DNA from: Prevotella sp.
GTDB lineage: Bacteria; Bacteroidota; Bacteroidia; Bacteroidales; Bacteroidaceae
Reading direction: 5' to 3'
Assembly: GCA_017449025.1 (NCBI GenBank)
Contig: JAFSKJ010000061.1
Span: forward strand, 1 to 39,702
DNA: 39,702 nt
Shown: piece by piece, positions 1-7,693 of the stretch
How positions within the stretch are numbered: the stretch's first letter is position 1
How the letters are laid out: every line of letters starts with the position of its first letter
Position numbers and translations under genes: made by a program
Notes under the pieces: model-generated
The model's database searches: none
What the model was told of the DNA's origin: nothing
The model's input: only the letters and a program-made list of their open reading frames with translations

Positions 1-170
1 AACCCCTGTAAACAGGAGGATGTAATCCCAACCCCGTAGGGGTGACAGCGCTCCAGCTCTGCTGGCTTGCCACCGAAGGGACGCAAGAACATTCTGCCGC
101 CCTTTCAGGGCTTCTTTACCCGCCATCTTTAGCAGGGGTTTTACCCCTGTCTGTGGTCTTAACACCCCTT
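1..170. repeat. Extragenic cluster of short perfect hairpins
   Basis: This stretch has no convincing gene. It carries four short perfect inverted repeats in a row: CCTGT/ACAGG at 5-16, ACCCC/GGGGT at 31-43, GCCCT/AGGGC at 99-111 and CAGGGGT/ACCCCTG at 133-149. That density suggests a structured extragenic repeat of the kind common between Bacteroidales genes. The left end is cut by the window, so its full size is unknown. No function is claimed; transcription termination for an upstream gene outside the window is possible. Confidence 0.45.
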
Positions 171-232
171 CTATGTTGCAATCCAAATTTCTGTTCCATT
201 TTTATTATTAATTAACGTTGTGTATCAGCCAT

Positions 233-286
233 GTAACTACTCAGCACCCTATGGCAGTAGATAGGAAAGTAACTACTCAGCACCCT
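233..286. repeat. Direct repeat of 18 bp at 36-bp spacing
   Basis: The 18-mer gtaactactcagcaccct occurs at 233-250 and again, identical, at 269-286. A close variant, aactactcatcaccctcaag, recurs at 20695-20714. In both places it lies upstream of the four-unit palindromic array (342-415 and 20898-20971), so it looks like part of one composite intergenic element. Confidence 0.7.
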
Positions 287-341
287 CAAGATGAGTGTCC
301 CATCCGATGCCATAGGCATAGCCATAGAGGCCCAAATCGTA

Positions 342-415
342 GAGTGGCACTTTACGGAGCTAAAGTGGCACTTTTTTGAAATTAAGTGCCACTTTACAGT
401 CGTAAAGTGCCACTC
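342..415. repeat. Four-unit 21-bp palindromic array, copy A
   Basis: Four near-palindromic units of the form AAGTG(G/C)CACTT are centred at 347, 368, 389 and 410, exactly 21 bp apart. The first two have central G and the last two central C, so the array is also an inverted repeat: 342-354 is the reverse complement of 403-415, and 361-373 of 384-396. The flank from 322 to 437 is shared with copy B at 20.9 kb. A minus-strand reading frame crosses it, but its heptad pattern of Trp/Cys-His residues is what 21-bp spacing would produce, so I treat this as a DNA-level element. It could be a MITE or a protein-binding array. Confidence 0.8.
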
Positions 416-526
416 CTCATCAGCCATGGTTCACGCCAGGGGTGCTGAACAGTTACAATAATTCTCTGAAATGCATAAAAAACATAAAAGATAGGGGTTT
501 TCTTCGACAGTCTCGTCGTAATTCAC

Positions 527-534
527 TACCTTTG
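527..534 (+). promoter_or_regulatory. Candidate promoter -7 box
   Basis: TACCTTTG matches the Bacteroidota -7 consensus TAnnTTTG. The -33 region is weak (TTCG at 503-506, 20 bases upstream). It lies 22 bases before the ATG at 556. It therefore favours that ATG over the GTG at 442, which would lie upstream of the transcription start. Confidence 0.5.
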
Positions 535-555
535 CGGGAAATTTGCGTGTGCAGC

Positions 556-1185
556 ATGAAAAATACTACCGAGTGGAGTGAAAATGTGATTGTGGTTGAC
601 GCCGACTATATAGACAAGGTGGCGTTCGACCTTATTGTTAACTTCGAGCGGATGATAGGCCGCAGGATTCCGCAGGCCGACATGGCGCGGTGGATAGACT
701 GCGTGGCACTCGACGGCGGACTGCGCGAGGGCGACCACCACACTCAGGTGGTGCTGATCCACGACAGGCAGCGCGAGGGCCTTAGCAATTTCATTCCCAG
801 CTCATATCTCGGTGAGCTGCACGGCAAGGCCTTCAGCGACAACCTTGGAGAGTTCTGTATCTCGGCATACGCCGTGGAGCATATCGTAAGCAAGGAAGAC
901 TATATTGCCGACGTGCTGCAGACCCTTCTGAAGCAGGCAGAGGTGAAGCGCATAATGGTGGTGGTGGACATGGAGAAACCGCTGATTGCCGCCACTGTGA
1001 GAAAGGTGCTGAGCCGGGGCGACTACGAGAGCTTGCCCACGGACGGCGCTATGCCGGAAACGAAGCGTGTCACCGTCTTTGCCATGCAGCCCATCAGCGG
1101 CGGCGGCTTCCGCCAGGAGATTCTCGGCTATTCGCTAATGGCTGCACTCGGCATCAAGGCCGAAGAGATAAAAGCAAACACCTAA
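556..1185 (+). CDS. Conserved Bacteroidales protein, DUF6621-like
   Basis: This is a 209-residue soluble protein with no signal peptide or membrane segment. The opening MKNTTEWSENVIVVDADYID and the block around NFERMIGRRIPQADMARW (about residues 30-47) resemble a conserved Bacteroidales family of unknown function that I recall as DUF6621; the family name is from memory. The frame is open back to a GTG at 442, but the ATG at 556 is preferred because a TAnnTTTG promoter box lies at 527-534 and because similarity to the recalled family starts there. The stop is 13 bases before the dehydrogenase gene, so the two are probably co-transcribed. The acidic VVVDAD opening followed by alpha/beta-looking sequence gives no secure catalytic clue, and no function is assigned. 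Confidence 0.7.
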   Translation: MKNTTEWSENVIVVDADYIDKVAFDLIVNFERMIGRRIPQADMARWIDCVALDGGLREGDHHTQVVLIHDRQREGLSNFIPSSYLGELHGKAFSDNLGEFCISAYAVEHIVSKEDYIADVLQTLLKQAEVKRIMVVVDMEKPLIAATVRKVLSRGDYESLPTDGAMPETKRVTVFAMQPISGGGFRQEILGYSLMAALGIKAEEIKANT

Positions 1186-1198
1186 GCTATGAAAGAAT

Positions 1199-2464
1199 AT
1201 GAGTAGAGTATTAATGATTGGCGCCGGAGGCGTCGCCACCGTTGCTGCGTTCAAGATTGCACAGAACGCCGATGTGTTCACCGAGTTTATGATTGCCAGT
1301 CGCCGCAAGGAGAAATGCGACGCCATTGTTGAGGCTATCAAGGCCAAAGGCCTTCTCTCACCTCACCCCTCTCACCCCTCACTAACAGAAATCAAGACCG
1401 CACAGGTGGATGCCGACGATGTGGAGCAGCTGAAAGCTCTCTTCACAAGCTACAAGCCGGAGCTGGTGATAAATCTGGCGCTGCCTTATCAGGACCTGAC
1501 CATCATGGAGGCCTGCTTAGCCTGTGGATGCAGCTACCTCGACACCGCCAACTACGAGCCTAAGGACGAAGCCCACTTCGAGTACTCATGGCAGTGGGCA
1601 TACCGCGACAGGTTCCGCGAGGCCGGCCTGACGGCCATTCTCGGTTGCGGCTTCGACCCAGGTGTCACCTCCGTCTACACGGCCTACGCTGCCAAGCACC
1701 ATTTCTCGGAGATTCAGTATCTCGACATTGTGGACTGCAATGCTGGCGACCACCACAAGGCCTTCGCCACCAACTTCAACCCCGAGATCAACATACGCGA
1801 GATAACCCAGAAGGGGCTGTACTGGGAAGATGGCAAATGGGTGGAGACAGAGCCGTTGGAGATACACAAGGACCTGACCTATCCAAACATAGGACCCCGC
1901 GACAGCTATCTGCTGCACCATGAAGAGATAGAGTCGCTGGTTATCAACTATCCTACGATACGCCGTGCCCGTTTCTGGATGACCTTCGGGCAGCAGTACC
2001 TGAAGCATCTTGAGGTGATACAGAACATAGGCATGAGCCGCATCGACGAAGTGGAGTACGAGGCCCAGCTTGCCGACGGAAGCGGAGTGGCCAAGGTGAA
2101 GATAGTGCCCCTGCAGTTTCTCAAGGCCGTGCTGCCCAACCCTCAGGACTTGGGCGAGAACTATGAGGGCGAGACCTCAATAGGCTGCCGCATACGCGGT
2201 ATAGGCAATGACGGCAAGGAGCACACCTATTATATATATAATAACTGCTCGCACCGCGCTGCCTACGACGAGACAGGAATGCAGGGAGTGTCGTACACCA
2301 CAGGCGTGCCCGCCATGATAGGCGCCATGATGTTCTGCAAGGGACTGTGGAAGAAGCCCGGCGTGTACAATGTCGAGGAGTTCGACCCCGACCCCTTCAT
2401 GGAGCAGCTCAACAGCCAGGGCCTGCCCTGGCATGAGATTCACGACGGCGACCTGGAGCTGTAA
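1199..2464 (+). CDS. Carboxynorspermidine/saccharopine dehydrogenase family
   Basis: This is a cytoplasmic NAD(P)H-dependent dehydrogenase of the saccharopine-dehydrogenase fold, 421 residues. The Rossmann motif is GAGGVATV at residues 8-15. Other family blocks include INLALPYQD, the CGFDPGVTSVYTAYA segment, DCNAGDHH, and the end GLPWHEIHDGDLEL. In Bacteroidales such enzymes usually make carboxyspermidine/carboxynorspermidine from a diamine and aspartate semialdehyde in polyamine synthesis; a lysine-pathway role is less likely. Residues 51-64 (with SPHPSHPSLTE) look like an insertion. They are encoded by the low-complexity ctcaccyct-type tract at 1357-1383 and fall just before the conserved IKTAQVDADD strand. 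The gene starts 13 bases after the upstream gene and ends 9 bases before rlmN, which implies one operon. Confidence 0.85.
   Translation: MSRVLMIGAGGVATVAAFKIAQNADVFTEFMIASRRKEKCDAIVEAIKAKGLLSPHPSHPSLTEIKTAQVDADDVEQLKALFTSYKPELVINLALPYQDLTIMEACLACGCSYLDTANYEPKDEAHFEYSWQWAYRDRFREAGLTAILGCGFDPGVTSVYTAYAAKHHFSEIQYLDIVDCNAGDHHKAFATNFNPEINIREITQKGLYWEDGKWVETEPLEIHKDLTYPNIGPRDSYLLHHEEIESLVINYPTIRRARFWMTFGQQYLKHLEVIQNIGMSRIDEVEYEAQLADGSGVAKVKIVPLQFLKAVLPNPQDLGENYEGETSIGCRIRGIGNDGKEHTYYIYNNCSHRAAYDETGMQGVSYTTGVPAMIGAMMFCKGLWKKPGVYNVEEFDPDPFMEQLNSQGLPWHEIHDGDLEL
1357..1383 (+). repeat. In-frame CTCACCCCT-type tract within dehydrogenase gene
   Basis: A short polypyrimidine direct repeat (ctcacccct twice, with a shortened ctcacct before it) sits inside the dehydrogenase reading frame and encodes the Ser/His/Pro-rich stretch around residues 53-62. 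It looks like an inserted low-complexity repeat that kept the frame. From the recalled family pattern, homologues go directly from the helix to the IKTAQVDAD strand here. Confidence 0.5.
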
Positions 2465-2473
2465 GAGGCGAGA

Positions 2474-3538
2474 ATGGAAATAAACAAGAAAACACTTCTG
2501 GGAATGACGGCGGCTGAGCTCAGAGAAGTCGCCCTGTCGATGGGCATGCCGGCCTTTACCGGCGGGCAGATTGCCAAGTGGCTGTATGAGCGCCACGCGA
2601 CCACCATCGACGAGATGACCAATCTGTCGAAGTCAAACCGCGAGCGGTTGAAAGAGGGTTACACGGTGGGAGCCATGGCTCATGCCGACAGCCAGCGCAG
2701 CATTGACGGCACAGTGAAATACTTGTTTCCCGTACGCACCAGCAGTCCGTCGCCCAGCAAGCCGCTGTTTGTGGAGACGGTGTTCATTCCCGACGGCGAA
2801 CGCGGCACGGTGTGCGTGTCGAGCCAGGTGGGCTGCAAGATGAACTGCCTGTTCTGCCAGACCGGCAAGCAGGGCTTTGAGGGACAGCTGACGGTTGCAG
2901 ACATACTGAACCAGATATATTCGCTGCCTGAGCGCGACCTGCTGACCAACGTGGTGTTCATGGGACAGGGCGAACCGATGGATAACCTCGACGCCGTGCT
3001 CAGGGCCACAGAGGTGCTCACCTCCGACAACGGCTTCGCCTGGAGTCCGAAGCGCATCACTGTCAGCTCAGTGGGCATAAAGGGAAAGCTGAAGCGCTTT
3101 CTCGACGAGAGCTGCTGTCATGTGGCCATCTCCATGCACTCACCGCTGCACGGGCAGCGCCGAGAGCTGATGCCAGCCGAGGGCCAGATGCCCATAGCCG
3201 ACGTGGTGGCGCTGCTGAAGCAGTATGACTTCACCCACCAGCGCCGCTGCTCGTTCGAGTACATCTGCTTCGGCGGACTTAACGACTCTACAGACCACGG
3301 GCGGGCCATAGTGAACCTGTTGAGGGGCTTGGAGTGCAGAGTAAACCTGATAAGGTTCCACGAGATACCCGGAACGGAACTGCCCTCTGCCGACGAGCAG
3401 CGCATGGAGAAACTGCGAGACTATCTCACGGCACATGGGGTGTTCACCACCATCCGTGCCAGCCGCGGCCAGGACATCCTTGCAGCCTGCGGGATGCTGA
3501 CAACGGCCAAGAAGACAGACCAGCTCATTGACAACTAA
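2474..3538 (+). CDS. rlmN: Dual-specificity RNA methyltransferase RlmN
   Basis: This is a radical-SAM enzyme that methylates C2 of adenosine in 23S rRNA (A2503) and in some tRNAs (A37). The 354-residue length is normal. The [4Fe-4S] cluster motif CxxxCxxC is at C121, C125 and C128. The two cysteines of the methyl-transfer mechanism are placed as in the family: C114, seven residues before the cluster, and C339 in RASRGQDILAACG. Other family blocks are GQGEPMDN, FEYICFGGLNDS and INLIRFHE-like VNLIRFHEIPG. The ATG lies 9 bases after the dehydrogenase stop and 33 bases separate it from pdxA, consistent with one transcript. Confidence 0.95.
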   Translation: MEINKKTLLGMTAAELREVALSMGMPAFTGGQIAKWLYERHATTIDEMTNLSKSNRERLKEGYTVGAMAHADSQRSIDGTVKYLFPVRTSSPSPSKPLFVETVFIPDGERGTVCVSSQVGCKMNCLFCQTGKQGFEGQLTVADILNQIYSLPERDLLTNVVFMGQGEPMDNLDAVLRATEVLTSDNGFAWSPKRITVSSVGIKGKLKRFLDESCCHVAISMHSPLHGQRRELMPAEGQMPIADVVALLKQYDFTHQRRCSFEYICFGGLNDSTDHGRAIVNLLRGLECRVNLIRFHEIPGTELPSADEQRMEKLRDYLTAHGVFTTIRASRGQDILAACGMLTTAKKTDQLIDN

Positions 3539-3571
3539 GAGTTTTACATATTAACAGATACACATAATGAC

Positions 3572-4693
3572 ATGGAAGAGAAAAAGATTCGCGTGGCAAT
3601 AACGCATGGAGACACCAACGGCGTGGGCTACGAAGTGATATTAAAGGCCTTCGACGACCCAGCAATGCTGGAATTATGTACACCTATTATATATGGTTCG
3701 CAGAAGGCGGCCGCCTATCACCGCAAGGCACTGGGACTGGATACTGCCTTCAACACCATCAGTAGGGCCGAAGACGCTAAGGCAGACAAGCTGAACCTGC
3801 TGTCGTGCTTCGACGAGGAAATAAATATTGACATGGGGCAGCCCACTGCCGATGCCGGCATGGCCGCTCTGAAGGCACTCGACCGCGCCATGGACGACTA
3901 TCAAAAAGGGCTGTTCGATGTGCTCGTGACAGCTCCCATCAACAAGAGTGACATTCAGGGCGAAGGCTTCCACTTCAACGGCCATACCGAGTATTTGGAG
4001 GCTAAGGCCGGCGAAGGACAGCACTCGCTGATGATACTTATGAACGACGAGCTGCGCGTGGCGCTGGTCACCAACCACCTGGCCATACGCGACGTTGCAG
4101 AGGCAATAACGAAGGCCAAGATTGTGGACAAGGCCAGAATCTTCCACAATGCCCTGAAGCGCGACCTGCGCATCTCCAATCCCCGCATAGCCGTGCTGGC
4201 CCTGAACCCCCATGCCAGCGACGACGGGCTGTTAGGCACCGAGGAGCAGGAGACAATAGCCCCGGCCATAGAGGAACTGGAACAGCAGGGCATTCAGGCC
4301 TTCGGTCCATATCCCGCCGACGGGTTCTTCGGCAGTTGCGCCTACCAGAAGTTCGACGGCGTGCTGGCCATGTACCACGACCAGGGGCTGGCACCGTTCA
4401 AGACCATAGTCTCCGGCGACGGCGTGAACTTCACCGCAGGACTGCCTGTCATACGTACATCGCCAGCCCATGGCACTGCCTACGACATTGCCGGCAAGGG
4501 CATTGCCGACGAGAACTCCATGCGCCACGCCATATACTTAGCCATAGACGTGTTCCGCAACCGCCAGAGCTACGACGAACCTATGCGCAACCCCCTGCCC
4601 AAGCTGTACCATGAGAAGCGTGACGACAGTGAAAAGGTGCGCTTTGCAGTGCCCAAGCAGAAGGAACAACAACACAAGGAAGATAAAAATTGA
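3572..4693 (+). CDS. pdxA: 4-hydroxythreonine-4-phosphate dehydrogenase PdxA
   Basis: PdxA oxidises 4-phosphohydroxy-L-threonine in the DXP-dependent pathway to pyridoxal phosphate; 1-deoxyxylulose-5-phosphate, made by the DXS encoded at 8 kb, is the other input to that pathway. The protein has 373 residues, slightly longer than usual because of a charged tail (about residues 345-373). The metal-binding histidines are visible: H138 in NGHTEYL, H169 in TNHLAIRD and H269 in MYHDQGL. The substrate/NAD blocks THGDTNGVGYE (residues 11-21) and SPAHGTAYDIAGKG (297-310) are present. The former is the Bacteroidota variant of the GDPAGIGPE motif. The gene ends 58 bases before the preferred start of the sigma-54 activator. 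Confidence 0.95.
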   Translation: MEEKKIRVAITHGDTNGVGYEVILKAFDDPAMLELCTPIIYGSQKAAAYHRKALGLDTAFNTISRAEDAKADKLNLLSCFDEEINIDMGQPTADAGMAALKALDRAMDDYQKGLFDVLVTAPINKSDIQGEGFHFNGHTEYLEAKAGEGQHSLMILMNDELRVALVTNHLAIRDVAEAITKAKIVDKARIFHNALKRDLRISNPRIAVLALNPHASDDGLLGTEEQETIAPAIEELEQQGIQAFGPYPADGFFGSCAYQKFDGVLAMYHDQGLAPFKTIVSGDGVNFTAGLPVIRTSPAHGTAYDIAGKGIADENSMRHAIYLAIDVFRNRQSYDEPMRNPLPKLYHEKRDDSEKVRFAVPKQKEQQHKEDKN

Positions 4694-4735
4694 TAAAAAG
4701 TCTGCCAAAATTGCAGCTGTCTCAGATTTATTGTG

Positions 4736-4743
4736 TAATTTTG
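4736..4743 (+). promoter_or_regulatory. Weak candidate -7 box before sigma-54 activator
   Basis: TAATTTTG fits TAnnTTTG, but it is only 8 bases before the ATG at 4752 and has no matching TTTG at the right distance. If real, the message would be nearly leaderless. The sequence alone does not settle this. Confidence 0.25.
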
Positions 4744-4751
4744 TCAGCTCA

Positions 4752-6482
4752 ATGAAAACTACAGAGCTACAAAGCATCAAGCAGCGGTACAACATCGTGG
4801 GAAACTGCGAAGCACTGAACCGCGTTTTGGACGTCGCCCTACAGGTGGCGCCCACCGACTTGAGCGTGCTCATCATAGGAGAGAGCGGAGTGGGCAAGGA
4901 AATCATCCCGCGCGTAATCCACGACAACTCCCCACGCCGTCGGGAGAAGTACTTTGCCATAAACTGCGGCTCCATACCAGAAGGCACTATCGACTCAGAG
5001 CTGTTCGGACACGTGAAGGGGTCGTTCACAGGAGCTATAAACGACTCACCCGGCTACTTCGGGGTGGCAAACCGCGGCACACTGTTCCTCGACGAGGTGG
5101 GCGAGCTGCCCTTAGCCACACAGGCGCGCCTGCTGAGAGTGTTAGAGAATGGCGAGTACATACCAGTGGGAGCAACGGAGGTTAGGCGCACCGACGTGAG
5201 AATCGTTGCCGCCACCAATGTGAACATACGCAAAGCCATCAGCGAGGGCCGCTTCCGCGAGGACCTGTACTACCGCCTGAATCAGGTGCCAGTGAACATG
5301 CCCCCACTGCGTGAGCGCGGCGAGGATATAGTACTGCTGTTCAGGCTCTTTGCCATGCAGATGGCCGAGAAGTACAAAATGGACCGCGTGGTGCTTACCG
5401 AAGAAGCCAAGCAGATGCTGATGCGATACAAGTGGCCCGGGAATGTGCGCCAGCTGAAGAACATCACCGAGCAGATCTCTGTGCTAAGCCAAGAGCGGAC
5501 CATCACTCCAGAGCTTCTGGCGCAGTTCATTCCACAAGACCGCGAAAGCACACAGCTTGCCACCATTCGCCATGACGGCGACCATTCGTTTGAGAACGAA
5601 CGGGAGATTCTCTATAAGATTCTTTTCGAGCTGCGAGGCAATGTCAACGACTTAAGACGAGACATGGGAGCACTGAAGAAACGCTTGGAGGAAGTGCAGG
5701 ACGGCATACTTGCGCCGCAGCCTGTGAGCACGAAGATAGCACCCATACAGACTGTCAGGCCGATGCAGCAGCCTAACTACGAGGAAGCTATTGCCGAGGA
5801 GTATGTGGAGCCGGAAACGGAGCCTGAATTGGAGAACCTGAACTTGAACCAGATGGGGAAGCAGATGCTTGAGAAAGCCCTCGAACGCAACAACGGCAAC
5901 CGCAAGAAGGCCGCACAGGAACTGGGTATCAGCGACCGCACCTTATACAGAAGGCTGAAACAGTACGGGCTGGAGATGTGCGTGGTGGTTGCGGTGCTCT
6001 TCGCGTCACTCTGTATTACAACATCGTGCTCCGTAAGCTATAAGTTCAACGGTGCCAGCATAGACTACTCAAAGACCAAGACCATACAGATTGCCGACTT
6101 CCCGATACGTGCAACCTACGTGTGGGGCCCGATGGGGCCGCTCTTCAACAACCAGCTGAAGGACCAGTTTGCCAACCACACGCGACTGGTACAGGTGCGC
6201 AGCAATGGCGACCTGAAGATTGAGGGAGAGATAACACGCTACGAACAGCGCAACAAGGCGGTGTCGAGCGAAGGATATTCTGCCCAGACAGAGCTGTCGA
6301 TGACGGTGAATGTGCGCTTCACTAACAATGTCAACCACAACGAGGACTTTGAGCGGCAGTTCTCGGCAGTGGCATCTTACGAGACCACCCAGTCGCTCAA
6401 CTCCGTGCAGGAGGAGCTGGTGACGCAGATGGTGAAAGAAATCACCGACCAGATATTCAACGCCACAGTGGCCAACTGGTAA
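4752..6482 (+). CDS. Sigma-54 AAA+ activator fused in frame to LptE
   Basis: The frame is continuous for 576 residues and joins two proteins that are normally separate neighbours in Bacteroidales. Residues 1-408 are a sigma-54-dependent activator with no receiver or sensor domain: Walker A GESGVGKE (43-50), the sigma-54 contact loop GSFTGA (90-95, a GAFTGA variant), Walker B GTLFLDE (109-115), then a charged linker and a Fis-type helix-turn-helix (KKAAQELGISDRTLYRRLKQ). Residues 409-576 are an LptE-like lipoprotein with a hydrophobic segment and lipobox. The start at 4752 was chosen because the AAA+ homology begins almost at once; the frame is open 47 codons further up, but those codons overlap pdxA. 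There is no stop between the parts, so the cell either makes a membrane-crossing fusion or starts LptE internally at 5976. Confidence 0.8.
   Translation: MKTTELQSIKQRYNIVGNCEALNRVLDVALQVAPTDLSVLIIGESGVGKEIIPRVIHDNSPRRREKYFAINCGSIPEGTIDSELFGHVKGSFTGAINDSPGYFGVANRGTLFLDEVGELPLATQARLLRVLENGEYIPVGATEVRRTDVRIVAATNVNIRKAISEGRFREDLYYRLNQVPVNMPPLRERGEDIVLLFRLFAMQMAEKYKMDRVVLTEEAKQMLMRYKWPGNVRQLKNITEQISVLSQERTITPELLAQFIPQDRESTQLATIRHDGDHSFENEREILYKILFELRGNVNDLRRDMGALKKRLEEVQDGILAPQPVSTKIAPIQTVRPMQQPNYEEAIAEEYVEPETEPELENLNLNQMGKQMLEKALERNNGNRKKAAQELGISDRTLYRRLKQYGLEMCVVVAVLFASLCITTSCSVSYKFNGASIDYSKTKTIQIADFPIRATYVWGPMGPLFNNQLKDQFANHTRLVQVRSNGDLKIEGEITRYEQRNKAVSSEGYSAQTELSMTVNVRFTNNVNHNEDFERQFSAVASYETTQSLNSVQEELVTQMVKEITDQIFNATVANW
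5976..6482 (+). CDS. lptE: LPS-assembly lipoprotein LptE (internal start of fused frame)
   Basis: LptE is the outer-membrane lipoprotein that plugs the LptD channel during LPS delivery. Read from the in-frame ATG at 5976, the product is 168 residues. It starts MCVVVAVLFASLCITTSC, a hydrophobic stretch ending in a lipobox-like cysteine, followed by the Bacteroidota LptE blocks CSVSYKFNGASIDYSKTKT and IADFPIRATYVW. The n-region has no Lys or Arg, which is odd for a signal peptide; the nearest basic residues (RRLKQ) belong to the fused activator upstream. I infer a small deletion removed the activator stop and the original lptE start. Whether LptE is made separately cannot be read from the sequence. 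It is followed 16 bases later by the TPR gene. Confidence 0.75.
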   Translation: MCVVVAVLFASLCITTSCSVSYKFNGASIDYSKTKTIQIADFPIRATYVWGPMGPLFNNQLKDQFANHTRLVQVRSNGDLKIEGEITRYEQRNKAVSSEGYSAQTELSMTVNVRFTNNVNHNEDFERQFSAVASYETTQSLNSVQEELVTQMVKEITDQIFNATVANW

Positions 6483-6498
6483 GGCACAAACAACACAG

Positions 6499-7248
6499 AT
6501 GGACATAGCAGAATTGATAAAACACCGCGAGATGCTTGACCGCAACACCCTCTACGAGTTGCGTGCCCTGCTCGCCTTGTATCCCTACTATCAAACTGCA
6601 CGCCTGCTGCTGCTCCACAATCTGTTTCTGCTGCACGACCCTACGTTCGACGAAGAGCTCAGCCGCGCAGCCATATACATAACCGATCGCAACGTGCTGT
6701 TCCAGATGACCGAGGCCGCCCACTACCGCCTGCCCAGCACTATACAGCCCCAAAAGAGCACGCCAACAGCTGACGGCGACCGCACCAGCGCGCTCATCGA
6801 CTCGTTTCTTGACACCATACCGCATGACACACCGGCAACTGAACGCAAGGGGAAACGGAAGCCTACCACTGCAGACGCCACCATCGACTATGCGGCATAT
6901 CTTGTTGAGACAGGAGGAGACGAGGAAGAACATGAAGTGCCTCAGCTGCAGGGACAGGACCTTATAGATTCTTTCATAAATAATGACAAAGGAAAGATTG
7001 TCTTGAGCGAAACGCCGCAGTACACGCCCGACCTCTCTTCAGGTGTAAATGGTGAGGGTGAAGAGCAGGAAGAGGGATTTTTTACCGAAACATTGGCCAG
7101 GATTTACATAAAACAGGGACGTTATGACAAGGCACTTGAAATTATTCGTCGATTAAGTTTGGATTATCCGAAAAAAAATGCTTACTTTGCAGACCAAATA
7201 CGCTTCTTGGAGAAATTGATAGTAAACAGCAATAAAAATAAACAGTAA
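6499..7248 (+). CDS. Tetratricopeptide-like protein upstream of secG
   Basis: This is a 249-residue soluble protein with no signal peptide. The N-terminal part (about 1-80) is helical and Leu/Tyr-rich (ELRALLALYPYYQTARLLLL). The middle (about 85-190) is polar and low in complexity. The C-terminal part (about 195-245) has a TPR-like helix pair, TETLARIYIKQGRYDKALEI. In Bacteroidales an equivalent gene commonly sits between lptE and secG, so a role connected with envelope biogenesis is possible, but none is established. It starts 16 bases after the LptE stop and ends 5 bases before secG, so it is clearly in the same operon. Confidence 0.75.
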   Translation: MDIAELIKHREMLDRNTLYELRALLALYPYYQTARLLLLHNLFLLHDPTFDEELSRAAIYITDRNVLFQMTEAAHYRLPSTIQPQKSTPTADGDRTSALIDSFLDTIPHDTPATERKGKRKPTTADATIDYAAYLVETGGDEEEHEVPQLQGQDLIDSFINNDKGKIVLSETPQYTPDLSSGVNGEGEEQEEGFFTETLARIYIKQGRYDKALEIIRRLSLDYPKKNAYFADQIRFLEKLIVNSNKNKQ

Positions 7249-7253
7249 AAAAA

Positions 7254-7643
7254 ATGTACACATTATTAGTAATTTTCATCGTGATTGCAGCCATACTTAT
7301 GATTGGCATCGTGCTCATACAAGAGTCAAAGGGTGGCGGTCTGGCTGCTAACTTCTCATCGTACAACCAGATTGGCGGTGTGCGCAAGACCACCGACTTC
7401 ATCGAGAAGACCACCTGGGGTCTGGCCGCCGCAATGGTGGTGCTCAGCGTGGCCTGCGCCTGGGTAGCACCTACCGCCTCTTCCGACGGTTCAGTGCTCG
7501 AAGGCATTGAGGTTCCTGCCGCCAACCCCAACAATGTGCCAGGCTTCGGAGCCAGCCAGCAGAAAAACGCCACTCCTGCCAAGGCAGCAGGCGACGCACC
7601 CGCCGAGAGCGCTCCCGCAGCTCCCGCTCAGCCTGCAAAATAA
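7254..7643 (+). CDS. secG: Preprotein translocase subunit SecG
   Basis: SecG is a small integral membrane subunit of the SecYEG channel that aids SecA-driven export. The product has 129 residues. The first membrane segment is about residues 2-22 (LLVIFIVIAAILMIGIVLI), followed by the family block QESKGGGLAANFSSYNQIGG and a second segment near residues 57-76. The C-terminal 50 residues form an Ala/Pro-rich tail (AESAPAAPAQPAK), common in Bacteroidota SecG and probably disordered. It is the last gene of the operon; an intrinsic-terminator-like hairpin follows at 7694-7727. Confidence 0.93.
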   Translation: MYTLLVIFIVIAAILMIGIVLIQESKGGGLAANFSSYNQIGGVRKTTDFIEKTTWGLAAAMVVLSVACAWVAPTASSDGSVLEGIEVPAANPNNVPGFGASQQKNATPAKAAGDAPAESAPAAPAQPAK

Positions 7644-7693
7644 CACCCACTGCAAGCGCAGATTGGCTGTGTTGGCATGACACCTCCACTTAG

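Noticed and set aside
342-415. CRISPR array
   Set aside because: The four units are near-palindromes with spacers of about 10 bases, far too short for CRISPR spacers, and no cas genes are present.
442-555. N-terminal extension of the first gene from a GTG
   Set aside because: A promoter -7 box lies inside it and family similarity begins at the ATG at 556.
7030-7075. Possible inserted repeat in the TPR protein (SSGVNGEGEEQEEG)
   Set aside because: The acidic linker has no matching copy elsewhere in the window and no palindrome, so it reads as ordinary low-complexity protein sequence.
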